Below are positions 39,278-52,800 of a stretch of DNA of 64,000 bases, in pieces. Location: contig OZ023274.1 in NCBI GenBank assembly GCA_964007475.1, forward strand, positions 94,869,750 to 94,933,749. Reading direction: 5' to 3'. The notes under the pieces were generated by a model. That model saw nothing but the letters and a program-made list of their open reading frames with translations, was not told the origin of the DNA and did not search any database. Source of the stretch: Hybos culiciformis (lineage: Eukaryota; Arthropoda; Insecta; Diptera; Hybotidae). Made by a program: the position numbers and the translations under genes. Numbering within the stretch: position 1 is the stretch's first letter; the number at the start of each line of letters is the position of its first letter.

Positions 39278-39816
39278 ATTTAATTTAAAAAAATAAAATA
39301 AAAAATAAAAAATAAAATTAAAAAAAAATGTCCATAACTAACCAAGAAAATCAATCAATTGAAATTAATTCAATTAATCTTATTGAAAATAATAAGTGTA
39401 GTGATTTTGTTAAAAATATCAATGATTTTTGTGATACGACAAATGAAAATGATTTAAGTGATGAAAATAATAAATTAAAATTAAATAAATGTTCATTAAC
39501 AACGCTGATGAAGCAAAATCAAATTGATTTAGAAAATAAATCAACATTGTTGCAACAAAGAACAACTTCATCAACCCACCATCATCAACAAGAGGATAAA
39601 AATAATAAAATTGGATTAAATGTTGTGGTGACATCAACAACTGCGTCAACAACAACAACGACAACAACAACAACAACATCAGCAGCATTAACATCGACAA
39701 TAAATCCAAAAACAACAATAACAAATAATAATACTTCTGTTATAATGAAAAGATATGCTCTAAATGATATAAATAATATAAGCTTTAGTTCAGATTCAGG
39801 TGCTGGTTCTATACAG
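39278..39816 (+). CDS. First coding exon of an unrecognised N/S/T-rich protein (partial)
   Basis: The exon begins after an acceptor (TTTTTTCTAG) at 39278. The ATG is at 39328 in an A-rich leader with A at -3, and the frame runs 163 codons to a strong donor at 39816 (ATACAG|GTCAGT), phase 0. The protein starts MSITNQENQSIEINSINLIE. It is rich in Asn, Ser, Gln and acidic residues, has a short His stretch (HHH near residue 84) and a Thr run near residues 112-121, and ends in a less biased stretch (KRYALNDINNISFSSDSGAG). Codons past the donor become a poly-Phe/Leu tail typical of intron, which supports the splice site. Low-complexity N termini of this sort precede the conserved parts of many large insect neuronal or regulatory genes, but nothing here names the family. 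The remaining exons are beyond the window or unrecognised. Confidence 0.7.
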
Positions 39817-40815
39817 GTCAGTTTTATATTTTATTTATTTTTATTTTTAATATTTTTATTTTTAATATTTTTATTATTAAATTTTTTTATTTTATTTTTT
39901 ATTTATACATAAAATGTTTAACAAAACATTTATTATCATTATTTACTGGATTTGTTTTTTGGTCAATTTTCGTTATTAATTAAAATATTCATCAGGGAGA
40001 TTATATGAACTATATGGATCAGTCATAAAATTCATAAGATTGATGGTAATCCCTTATAATTCCCCTGATTTTTGGAAAAACTTGTTTCTTTTTGTGTAAG
40101 GCAGCAGCCTGATGAAAATTTTGAAAAGAAATCGAATGTTGTTGGAAAAATAAAATCATTCGTCGAGAATTTCACTTTCACCATAATTTTTCGTTATTTG
40201 AGTTTAAGTTCAATTTCCAAATAAAACATTTTTTTTTTAATTTTATGTGGAATTAGACAAATAAATAAATCTGTAAAAATATCTATGTTTTTATATTGCA
40301 TAGAAACTGTAATTTTATATTTTCTTATTCACCCTACTAAAATATAGTCTAATTGTTTAATATCTACGGTAAAAATCATAACATTTATTACAAAAAAAAA
40401 AAACCTTTTAGATCATAAATTTTATAAATATATAGTTATATGGTAATATAAATTCAATAATTCCAAGAAGGTTTTATTTTTATATACATATATATGTATT
40501 TATACAAAAGTGTAAAATGTTAATGCGTAAATTTGTTTTCTTAACTTTTTGTATGAATTTGTTGTATTTCTCACCAATTTAATTTAGATAAATTTTTTTT
40601 GTTTTTTTTTGTTTTCTATTTTTAGTTAAAATAAAAATATTATGAAGACTTTAATAGAAACATTAGTATGACTTAAACATAAATATTTCTAATAAATATC
40701 TTTTTGAATATTATTTTTTTTTTATCTTTGATCTGTCATAAAGACCACACAATGCTGACGATTTTTAAGAAGAAATAAGTTAAAGAATTAAGAAAACTGA
40801 ATATTTTGTAATGGT

Positions 40816-40840
40816 AGTTAGGTAGGTAGGTAGGTAGGTA
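40816..40840 (+). repeat. (TAGG)n tetranucleotide repeat
   Basis: About six TAGG units (GTTAGGTAGGTAGG...). It is a simple repeat; the unit differs from the insect telomere repeat TTAGG. Confidence 0.85.
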
Positions 40841-43800
40841 TAAATTTATTTTGGTTAATTATAATAACACTTCTGTTTAAATAAAACTAGTACTGAGCAT
40901 ATATTGAAATACGTAAATACGAGTTCAGATTGATTCAAGTTAAACTCAGGTTAAGTTATAAATGTTATGAACGTTTCAGCATGTATATAATATGGTCCAA
41001 ATATTCATGACATTCGTACATACTGTGAAAAGTTGTCATATTGTCCTTTATATTAAAACACAATTTCTATCGCGCTATGATTTTCAATGAAACTTTTATT
41101 CTTCAAAAATGCACGTTTGTAAGTTTGAACAATTTTTTGTAAATTAATTTTTTCATCCAAATAAAAATTAAGCAGCATTACGAGGTATTTTCCTTATTTT
41201 ATTTTTTATTTTTTGTTATGAATGATGACATCGTTTAAACTATTTTTTATTAGGAAAATATATTTTTTTTTTTCTTAATTTTCTTAGAAATTTTTATTAT
41301 GAAATTATAGTTTATTTAAATATTCTGAATTTGATTTTAATTAGGTTTTTGGAGAACATTATCTTTATTCTTTTATCTAGTTCATTAAATCATAAGTATT
41401 TTTATTAAAATATATGTTTCTAGATTTGAACTTTTTCGTTTTTCTTATTTCCATATATAATTAAAAAAAAAAAAGAAAAAAGCATGATATGTTGGTTAAA
41501 AAAAATATCGGTTTCGCTTATTGTTTCCAATTCATGCAAGACCTGTTGTAAATGTTTTTTTTTTGCGGATTCGATGGAATGAAGAGTATTGTTTGAATTT
41601 TTTGTTATTCTAATTTGTTAAGATGCTGTTGTCTGGTTTTTATCCACCAATGAAAAAAAATTCCGGAAAATTAAATCTCCAAAAATTATTACCAATGTAT
41701 AGAATCTTATCAACATATTCAAATGGGACCATTTTATGTTAACTGTGTGAAAAATATTTAGTTCACAGGAAGATAATGTCTAAATGTCAAAAAAATTGTA
41801 TAATTTTGATATGCAATAATAGTTAAAGTAAGAGGCTTACATATAATATGTAAATTTTTTTTTATTAATATTAAAAAAAAATGGAGAAGACGAATAATTT
41901 TTTTTTAATACTTATATTTCTTATTAAATTGAAAGTTACATAAATTATACTTTATTTTCTATTTTTTTTTTGTACAAAAAACATAGACTTTTGCATTTAT
42001 TCAGCTTATATGCTTTCTTATACATTCTAAAATTTATTAATTTTTTTTTCTAACATATTACAAAAATCAAGGGTCTGCACAAAAACGTATTCATTTTATT
42101 CGTTTCGAATTTAATGTTTAATAAATTTTAAATCATGAATTTATTAGCGATATATATAATTCTGTTTCGATATCTGTTACAGTAGTAAACTTTACAATAC
42201 ATCAGCTAAAATAGAGTCTTTTAAATTTAAAATTTCAATACAAAAATATTAATGATTCATGATCTGATTAGATTTAGAATAACAAATAACATAAAATAAA
42301 CATGTGTGTATCCCTGAATTAAAAAATAAAAAAATAAATTGGCATAAAAATTATTTTTTTTCTTTAAATATTTTTTATGCAATAAAATAATCTTAACAAT
42401 TAGAAAATCCGCTTACTGTTAAAAAAGAATATGTAAAATTAGGTCTTAGCCTAATATTAAATAAAAAAAAAAAAAAAAATTCAAATCGGATTTTAATATT
42501 TATATAGATTGGCATACAATATTTGGAAATTTATAAGAAATCTATATAAATCATTTTCCTTAATTAACAGTATTGGTTATTAAGTAAAAATAAACAAATA
42601 TTTTATTAACCAAAGGTATTTAAAATAACATTGAGATAAAGTCTTTGAAACATATGTTAAAATATATTGTATAGTACTAAAAAAGTTCTATACCCAAATA
42701 TATCGAAATGCATATAGGATTTTAACAGTATAGGAAAAGTATATTATTATCTTGGTGCTTATTAAAATTTGACTATGAAATTTTGCAAAAATTTGTCTTT
42801 ATGAAATTAAAATAAACTATTGAAAATAAAAATATCATCGATCTTATAATCGTTTTAATTTGTAAAGGACATTGTATTGGCCTTTTTTAGTCAATATTAA
42901 AGAATAAATAAAATATAACCACATTCTTAAATATTTTTCAAAATATTTCCTGGTTATTTAAAAATAATTTTTTTAAAATTAATAAAAAGAATGTCTTTCG
43001 TATAAGAAAAAAAAAATTATATAATTATCATCTTTAAATTCTTTTGGGCCTAATTATCATCGCTTTTAAAGTTAATAACATGATGTTGGCAAAAAAAATG
43101 TTGATTTTTTGTTCATAATACTTACAGTGAATTAAGTAGATAATAATAAGTGCAATAATTTATTATTGAAATGAAATCTAATGAAGGGTTCTGTTGGGGT
43201 TCGATTGCATAAGAATGGGGAATGGAATATAATCAACTTCGAACAGTCAAACTTTCGGACATTAATCTAACTTACACGACATTCATTACACTGCAAGGTA
43301 AACTTCAGTAACACATTAAGTAATGTCAGTTCGTTTTGAAGTATAATATGCAAGAAAGGAAAATCAATATAATGTCAAAAACTATGCACTGTTTTTAGAT
43401 TTCAATTTATTATTAATTTACGAGAAAACAATTCCTGATAATGAACATTGAACAATTATTATTGTTAAAAAAAAAAATAACTTTGTGTATAAAAAACTAT
43501 TTAAAGTATGCTATAATTGGTTATGCTTGTATAGTACATAAAATTTAACATAAAAAAAAATTAAGAAAGGTTTTTTTTTTATTTTAGAATGAAAAGGGTA
43601 TTTATATATTTTTTCTTAGTTAGATTTTAGACAAATAAAAGTGTATGTAGCTACATAAAGTTTGAAAGTACATAATTAAAAAAATTGAGAATAACTTTAA
43701 TAGATGTTTGTAATAAAGTAAAAGTAGAATGGAATTTCCAGCTTATTACCAATTTCTTACCTGGAAAGAGGAAGCTTTAACTTTATATGTAATTGTTTAT

Positions 43801-46800
43801 GTACAATAATGAATGTAACAATGTAACAATATTATGATGATATGTCAATGCATAAAAAAGCAAAAAACGAATGTTGGAAAATTAGAGAAAACTAAAAAGT
43901 AAAAATAGGTTTGCTTTATGAAACAAAACACTGAAGGTACTCTTTAAATTATTGGAAAATTAAGTAGGTGCTAAAATTATTCTTTAGATACTAGTTGATG
44001 AGTATTATATACATAGCAGAGATATTTGACAAGATTCGGTAATAAAATTTATAAAATTTTTTTTGCAAATAGAAATTATTGAAAATCTAACTATTCTACA
44101 CAGTCAAAATGTTCATTTAATATAAAAAAAAATATTGTTGTTACATGGTCATGCGTTCTTAGGTTATTAAAACTTAAATAAAAAAAAGTAGTACACACAG
44201 TCTGCCGGCATTTATTATTACTATTTTAGTTTTGTTTCTTTTTTTTGTTCATATTAAACATATATATATTTTTTTAATTTAAAGTTTTTTTTTTTTCGTA
44301 TATAATTTTATTTCTTCATATGCACAGTGCTCAGTCAGAGATTCTTTTCTTAATAATTTTAGAGCAAAAAATGAAATTATGTTCTTCCAAGAAAAATAAG
44401 AGATATCAAACAAACTTAGAGATCATGAAAGGCATTTAGTGAGTGTGGTGCGCAGAATAAATTTTCTATCCAATACTAAGCTTATAGTTCGATTAGAGTG
44501 CCCAGTTTTTCTAGCTTTTTAACTCAAATTATTTTGAATGATATATATTTTCTTTTCGCAAGAACTTTATTTAAAATACTTAAAAAAATTTGTAAGCAAT
44601 TTTGGTGAGCGAAATTATTTAACAGTTGCTGAAATCATGAATCAAAAAAAAAATTTAAACAAATATATTATTTAATATTTTTAATGACGACAAATTCATT
44701 ATGCACGTAAAAGATATAAGTATCTTAAAGAATTTAAAATTGATTTTATGGGTCACTGATTTAACATAAGAATCAAAATAATACAAAATTTAAAAAAAAA
44801 ATTAAATTAGTCAATAATATTGATTTTTTATTTTGCTTAAACTCTATTTATTTTATAATACTGTTTGCAAAATATATATAAATATTTCCTACTTCATGGG
44901 TGAGGAGAAGTAGTGTATTAAATGGTATATAAATATGCGTTTTTGAACTCTTTTAATCTTAACTGTATGAATGGAATTTTAACTTTTATGCTTCGTCAAC
45001 CGTATAGTAGAATGTAGTTGTAAGTAATTTTATTTTTAATTTTTTATATATTATGATGTATCTGTATTTATATACATACTTTTTGCATTCAACTAATATT
45101 ATCGTATGTGTTGTAGCTAATATGAAAATGAAAAATATTAAGTAAGTAAGTTTTTTTTTTTTTTAAATCTTGTTTAAAAAATTGTTCTTAATTAAATTAT
45201 TCATGTGGAAAATATCCTAATAGATTTCAAAGACCTATGATTACAAAAGTGAAAAGTTCAAGAATGACATTGAGACAAATATTTAATGTTTTATTTCTTT
45301 TTTAAATTATACTTTCAAGTAAATATATATTTTTTTCCTAAGAAAGAGATTAAGGAATTAAAAAGGAATTATAATTATAGTATATTTTTGTAATTGGAAT
45401 TTAATTAAAACTGCTTGACAGAAATTATAAGGTATAGGTATAAGTACTGTATATAGTACATAGATTTATAGTACAGAGAAAAACTTCGTTTCTTGCAAAG
45501 CTAGCTGTCAGTTTAATAGTGCGGCTTATAAGAGAAATATTGAAATTGAATCTGTTTGTTACTGCCATCGTGATTAAAGGGGAAAACTAGAAAATCATTT
45601 ATACAGTCATTTAGGAAAATTTGTGCAGCTATAGAATTACTTAAAAAAAATATTATAGAAACAGAAGAATCTATATTTGAGCCAAATAAAATATATCAAA
45701 TTTTTTTCGAAGTGTTGGTGTAAATAGTATGTTCTACACAATCATGGGGTTCAAGAATGTCTTGAAGCTATTTTAATTAGCACCCAAACTAGCCATTGTC
45801 CAGATATTTGTATATGTGTCTTATTTTTAGAGCTACCTAAAGATAAACATGAACATGACTAATGCTAATTTTCAACAAAAAAAAACAATCAAAAAACTAT
45901 ATTATTGCAAAATTAAGACAAATTTTTATAAAATGTAACTAAATACTATTTGCATTATAATTTTATTGAAAATTTTAATTAAAAACAAAATATTTAACAG
46001 AGGAAATAAATACATGCATATAGAAATTCGATAGGGAATGACCTAGATCTGAAAAAATAATTTAATAAGTAATATCATTAATAAGTTATATTTAATGAAA
46101 TATGACAATTTTTCTTTACACTGTTCGACAAAATTTAACAGTGAGAATCCAAAACATTGTTTGATATAAATGGTATACATTTAATTTTAATTTATTTCCA
46201 ACTATGATCTGGTATTATGATATATCTAATCTTCAGTGGAGAGTTATATTTCTCTTATAATTATCATTAACTAACTTGAAAATGTCTACAGCTTCATATT
46301 TCTTTCAGTCAAAATAGTTTTCGAATTTCAAACAATATTGTTGAACCTATAAAATAATCAATTTCTAATTACAGTCTTGGGATTTGGAAAAAAAATCTTA
46401 GAATAATCTTATAATACTTAATTATAATTATACATTACAATAAAATATTTCGTAGTATATATCATTTACATCGAATGAAAATAAAAATATATAAAAATGC
46501 AAAATTAAATGACGCATAACTAATTTGAGAAAAACATTGAATAAAAGAATCTATTTTTATAAAAATTATAATGTAAAATAAAAATAAAAAAATTAAAATT
46601 TTATTTTATTGGAAATTTCTTTTTTCTTGCGTTTTTATTTGCTTGCGTTTTTATTTTGAATCTATATATCTTAAAAAACATTTATAATTTCCATCAAGTC
46701 AAGAATAGATTTTTTTTTTAATTTAAATTGAGTCATTGATTTTATGAAATAAAAAGTCTTTTTATTTTCATTTTTTTATTAACAATTCTATTAAATTGAA

Positions 46801-49800
46801 GAGGAATATTAATTCTATATTAATTTGCGGTTTTAAAAATTTAATGAGTCACATCATAATATTGTTTGTTTGATGAAAAATATGGTCAATTAACACGCAC
46901 GAAAACATTATTTTATTTATATATATTCGTATTATGTATTTTTAAGATAATATAATAATAAGCATAAAAATTTATGATTTGGGTATATGAATAGTATATA
47001 AATTAGATTTTATGATTTTATAATTAGCTGTTTTAAGTGAAATATAAGATCAAAGATATTTAGGATTAAAATTCTAAAAAAAAAGTTCAAATTGTTGCAA
47101 AATTCAAATTATTGTAAATAGAAAAGTGTTTGCGATAGTTCTTCTATATGTCTGCTTTCGGCGATTACAAATTAAGAAAACAAAAGTCAAAGTAATCAGT
47201 AGTAAATTTATAGTATACATAATATAATATACATTATAAAGCTTAAAAAATCATATTGTTTATATTGTTAATTATTTGAATCAATTATATATTAATTACA
47301 ATTTTTTTTTTTTTTTAATTTTAAAATTTATTTAATTTGTTTTCACTCATTTTTAATACTAATACTTATACGTAAAACTAAAAATAAAATATTTTCAACG
47401 GTAATATAAATTCTAATTTAATTATTTTATTATTTAAAAAATTAATTGTTTCGGCTGATTTAACTTCTCAATTAAGTATTTATGCTTGAATTTAATTATT
47501 AATAACGGCGTTATTAATATGCATTTAACTTTTCATGCACAAAATATATAGAAATTGAAGAGTATATATATGAAATTTTAATTTCTAAAATAGTGAAAAG
47601 AAATTACTTAAATTAAATTAAAAAAAAAATTTTTTTTAATTTTTTTTTTTCATACTGATCTCTTTCCTGTTCAACGTTATTAAATATTTTTGGGGAAATA
47701 AGAAATTTAATTTAAAAATTCATTAACCATAATTAATTATTTATATTCATCGAAATAAACGAGTCATATTTTATATTTATTGTCCAAAATATGTTCAGCT
47801 TTCGCAAGTTTTTTATAATTTGTCCATGTTTGACGTCTCACAGCTATTAAATAGCAATTGAAAGGCAAGTCAATATAAATAATTTTATCGTCAATGTAGT
47901 AAGTATATATACAGTCAAGTCTACACTAAAATTAGGATATTTTAAATTATAAATCATTGAAGTAAAAATTAGAAATCATAAATAAATTGAATGCATCGAA
48001 TTAAGAGAATTAAATTAAACCTAGCATAGTTTATTTTTTTATTACTTGCCCATTAATTTGAATAACGTTATAATTATCATTAGAACATTTTTCATTTAAA
48101 TTAAATAATTAAATTTTCTTATTATTACATCTGGAAACAAACAACAAAAAACATTTAACAAATTAAATATATTTCTTGCAATCTTTCCATATAAGAGAAT
48201 ATTAAAATTAAATCATTTACGAAAATTGATTATTTCTTTTATTTTTTAATTTTTTTGCACAGTATTCAATAAAACATAATAAAACTAAATCAATGGATAT
48301 ATAATATATTTATCTATTTTATTGCATATTGGGGTATAAAACTATGTTTCGGTTAAAATTTTTTTTTTGTTTTTTATGTTTACTTTTATGGAATTAAACA
48401 ATATGCATGGGCTAATATGCCTGCAATTAAATTAAATTTAGTTTTTTTTTTTTTTTTAATTTACAAGAAGATAATCTTAAAAAAAAAACTATATAGACAA
48501 ATTTATAAAATGTTACGCAAAACAGTAATATAATAAATAAATTGAACTTTTAGATTTAGATAAATTAATTTTAAAAAATTAAATTTTCTTTAGTCACGAA
48601 ATCTGTCACATTGATTCATTGATTGTTTCAAATAATACCTCTCCGTAAGTTTAAATGTTGAGATAATAGTTATACAAAGTCATAAACAAAATCTTCAATC
48701 AATTTTTAATGTATACAATATAAAACATATGAAAGGCGATTCGATTTTCCTGTTTCGATTCTGAATCTGAAATTCTTTATAAAACACAGAGATCCAAACC
48801 CGAATTAAAATCAGTGTGCAGAGAAGCGTTTAATGTAATAATCAGAAAATTTGATTTTTACTATTTATTAAGATCTAGGATTTTTTTTTATAATTTAATA
48901 AGTCCATTTTTAAGATCTCTAAATAAAAATTGATTTACTTTTTCATTAAGACAGTTTATATAAAAAAATATTGTGTAATAAAGTTAACATGCGATTTGTT
49001 TAATTCATTACAGATGTAATTAAAGTTTCGCCCTAAAAAAATATTTGAATTGTGTTCAAAAAAAATTGAGGTAAACCATTATAACCTTGATCGATTAAAA
49101 CAAAAAAAAACTTTCATGTGACAAGTTTAAGGAGTGTGCGAAGGTACATGAAAAATATGTGATGGGAGTCAGGTTCAAGGGAAAATTTCATAATTTTTTA
49201 ATCTGTTTTAATTATTTTTATGTAAAAGAAATTTAATAATCGAAGATTTTTTTTTTTCAATAGTCAAATTCATATCAGATGATATTATTTCTTGGGGATT
49301 GTGCTCAATCTATTGTATTATAGGTTTATGTAATAATATATAGTTTCGTTGAATTAACCAAAACTATATTTATTCTTCTATTGAACAACAAAGATAACTT
49401 TTCTAAACGCTTTATGCTGCAGCGAGCCTTGAAGGTGCGAAAACTTCCTACAAAGTTTATATATACCCAATTTATGTGACCTTCAATAATAAAAACAAAT
49501 TTAAGAATATTAATAAAATAAAACATTAAAAAAATAATTAATGATTTTTTTATTATCATTAAAAAAGTCACGTAAATAATAATTTAAAACACCTGGTAAT
49601 TATTCAGAAAACATATACATAGTATCTTCAAAAATTTATAATGCATTTTTATTTCTTGTAATAAAAATTAATATTAAAACATGAATTATTTTTAATTTTT
49701 TTTTTGGCGTAACATTAATTAAAAAAAAAATTTAAAAAATAACGTGAGAGTTTAATTAATTTAATTTAGAAAACAAAAAATTTTATAAGTCAATAAATAA

Positions 49801-51784
49801 TTTCCTTTAACCATTAAGGATTCAAATTTTTATTTGCATATAATTAAAAATTAAATTTTTAATCTCTTATTTATATAGTTATAAATTTTAACAGCTGATT
49901 GATAGTTATGATTACACGTAAAAATAACATTACCTATAGAGTATAGAGAGTCCCGGTTCGAAACTTTTATGATCCGCTAGTCTGTGCCTTTATTGGAACT
50001 AAAAAAATATACCAAACTTAAACGTCTCTCATAATTAGATTTTGACGAAGCATAGTTATTAGTAAGCCAAATATCATTCCCGGGGTTGTAAACGAGAAAT
50101 TATAAATTATTGCAGGAAAATCAATATTTTTTATGCTCCAGTTCAATAGTAACAAATAAATATACTTAAATTATAAATTTATAATTTTATTCATAGTTTT
50201 TAATGATCAATTAAAAAAAAGTCAATAAAAATATTTATAAAAAATAATATTTTTGATTTTAATTAAACAAAAGAAAAAAAATTATTAATAAAGTAATTAC
50301 ATAAATATTTATTATTGTTTCTAATATATATTTGATACCGTTTTAAAAGTAGTTATTATAATCGTAATAACTGGGGAAACAAAAAAACTGTTTTATTATT
50401 TCTATTTCTATTTTTTTTATAATATTCTAGAGCAGTTAATTATTTATTATTTTCTCGTATATGTTGTTCTTTTTTATGTGTTTCTTATTTCTAATGTTTA
50501 TTTTTGTTAACATTTTATTAGCAAACATTTTGAACCCTTGTATACAAGAATATAAAAAAAAATCGTAACCTGGTTGAGATTGTTGTTCGGCACTTAATAA
50601 AAACTATAGTTGTCGTTTTGTTTACAATGAAATATTGAAATTATTAAATTTTTTAACAATTATATGTAATAATTATACTATATTGACATAAATGGATCCA
50701 AGTTGTTTCCAATACCATTTTGTGGAAATAAAAAAAAAAAAGTTTTAAGCAAAACATAATTAAAAAAATAAAATTATCAGATCTAAAATTGATATAAAAC
50801 ATTAATCGCTAGTCAAACACAATCTAAATTTGATATATTACCCATCTGTTTAGTAATTTTCGAAACTATCTTATTAAAAGTATCTATAGAGATATTATTT
50901 CAACTTTTCTAAAAACAAACCAATGTAGTTTGTGCTGTGTTAATATTACATTATGTATATATTTCTTATTTCGAAAATTTAATTTTAAATAAAATAATTA
51001 AAAATACAAATTTTTATTTTTATAACTTTTCATGAGAGAAACATAATGTGACCTAGACCTGTAAAACAGTAGTTTTCTAATTATTTGACCATTAACTTGC
51101 TTCTATAACTAAAATATAATATTTTATATTTAAAAAAAACAAACAAAGTTATGAATTTTATATGTATAAAAATTTGCAAATTTAATTAAAAAAGGGTTGA
51201 GTTTCAATTATTTAATTAATTTTTGATTTTTTTTTTTTTGCAAAATGACTGTAACATTTAATTACAATTTGACTAGACTTAAAAGCTGCAATAAATAATA
51301 CAAACAGACAGCTGTAAAATTTACATAAATATTAGTAATTTGTTTTTTTTTTAATTTTTTCTTATTATGTACTATTTCTAATTATATTTTTATAACTCTT
51401 GAATGACGGTTAAATTAAACTGTGGATTTATGGAGTTAACGTTGATTTTTGATTATAATCAAGATGGAATATTTATTTAAGTGGATGAAAATTATATATT
51501 TTCTTTAGGAACTATAGTTACGGGCATTATGATTTTTTTTTGAAAAATAAAATGCAATTAAGGGCTGTCCTTTAAATTTTATTTAACAGCTTTATAACAT
51601 TTATTACAATTTGAATTTATTAAATAATAAATAAATTAATAATGTTCGGAACCAGTAATGGCTTTTTCAAATTTCAGAGCTTGGTTTGACAAAATTAATA
51701 CTTTTATTGAACGGTTTTTGAAACAATTCTAATTTTTCATTAGCCCAAATTGTTCAAAAAAACTTGATTATAAAGTTCTCAAGT

Positions 51785-51900
51785 ATTAACCGACCTTCAT
51801 AGTGTAGTGCTTTTGTTCTTATTCCTTTCAGCATTTCGGTCTGGAGTTCGATACCCATCTTGGACTTGAATTTGATTATATTTTTCAGACTATCCTTCGG
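51785..51900 (+). mobile_element. tRNA-derived SINE-like fragment
   Basis: An A-box-like TAGTGTAGTGC (51800-51810) and a B-box-like AGTTCGATACC (51845-51855; consensus GGTTCGANNCC, one mismatch) lie at tRNA-like spacing. The arms do not fold into a sound cloverleaf (poor T-stem), so a functional tRNA is unlikely. A tRNA-derived short interspersed element or pseudo-tRNA fits best. Confidence 0.45.
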
Positions 51901-52460
51901 CAATATTTGCACATTGAATCTAATAAATAATATTGCTATAATTGTTTCAAAAATAATTTGTTACAATTTTCTATTAAAACAGATATATAATAATTATATT
52001 TTAATATTAAATTAATTGTGTTGCGGATGTTGTTTCTTTATAATTTTTTTGAAGGAAATTTCTGAAAATGCATTAAGATTTATGATCATATACCACTGAC
52101 GATATCCTGCTGTGGATATCTTCATTTCAAAAACGTTTTTTAAAAATAATGTATATGCTGCTTACCCAAAAAAAAATAAAAAAAATTAAATATTTTATAT
52201 ACCGTTAAAAATTTATAATAAAAAATAAAAAAATACTAATAATAATTTGAAGAATTAAAATTTATATTGCATTCAAATTATGTCATTGACCTGAACAATA
52301 TTAATAAAATATAATTTAATATTTATTTTTCATTCTCAGAATATCTTAATTTATTTTCCGCAATTGCCATGAAATCGTTAAATTATTTGGCGATATGAAA
52401 AAAATATTCTTTATTGCAAAAAATTTCTTATTTTTTTATTTTTATTTTTAAGGAATATTG

Positions 52461-52502
52461 TATATATACTTTAAATGGAATTATATATACTTTAAATGGA
52501 AT
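52461..52502 (+). repeat. Short tandem repeat (about 21-bp unit, two copies)
   Basis: TATATATACTTTAAATGGAA occurs twice in direct succession within non-coding DNA. Confidence 0.75.
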
Positions 52503-52714
52503 CAGTATCGGCTTGTGAGATGAATTTTAAAAAAATAATTAGTTATGTGTGTATTATATTGAGGTTTAGTTTTAAAATAAATGAAAATAGTAAATGTAAA
52601 ATTTAATTTTTGTTATCAATACTATATTATTTTAACTGTCGAAACGATTGATTTCTTGGAACGGAAAAGTATATTTTTCTATTCTACAAAAGTTAAGATT
52701 TTTATAGTACATAT

Positions 52715-52800
52715 ATTACTTTCGACGATGAGAATTGAACTCGCGGACATAATGGATATGATACCGACAATATTATACATAGATCGATAATTTGGACTTT
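52715..52800 (-). mobile_element. Second tRNA-like SINE fragment, minus strand
   Basis: Read on the minus strand, this region has a degenerate B-box (GCGAGTTCAATTCTC) downstream of GTCGGTATCATATCC. It is more CpG-rich than its surroundings. It resembles the 3' part of a tRNA-derived element but the A box is unclear. Confidence 0.3.

Noticed and set aside
40816..40840. TAGG repeats as an internal telomeric array
   Set aside because: The unit is four bases (TAGG), not the insect TTAGG; too few units.
49930..49975. GGTTCGAAAC, like a tRNA T-loop
   Set aside because: No pairing T-stem, no A box at the right distance and no acceptor stem.
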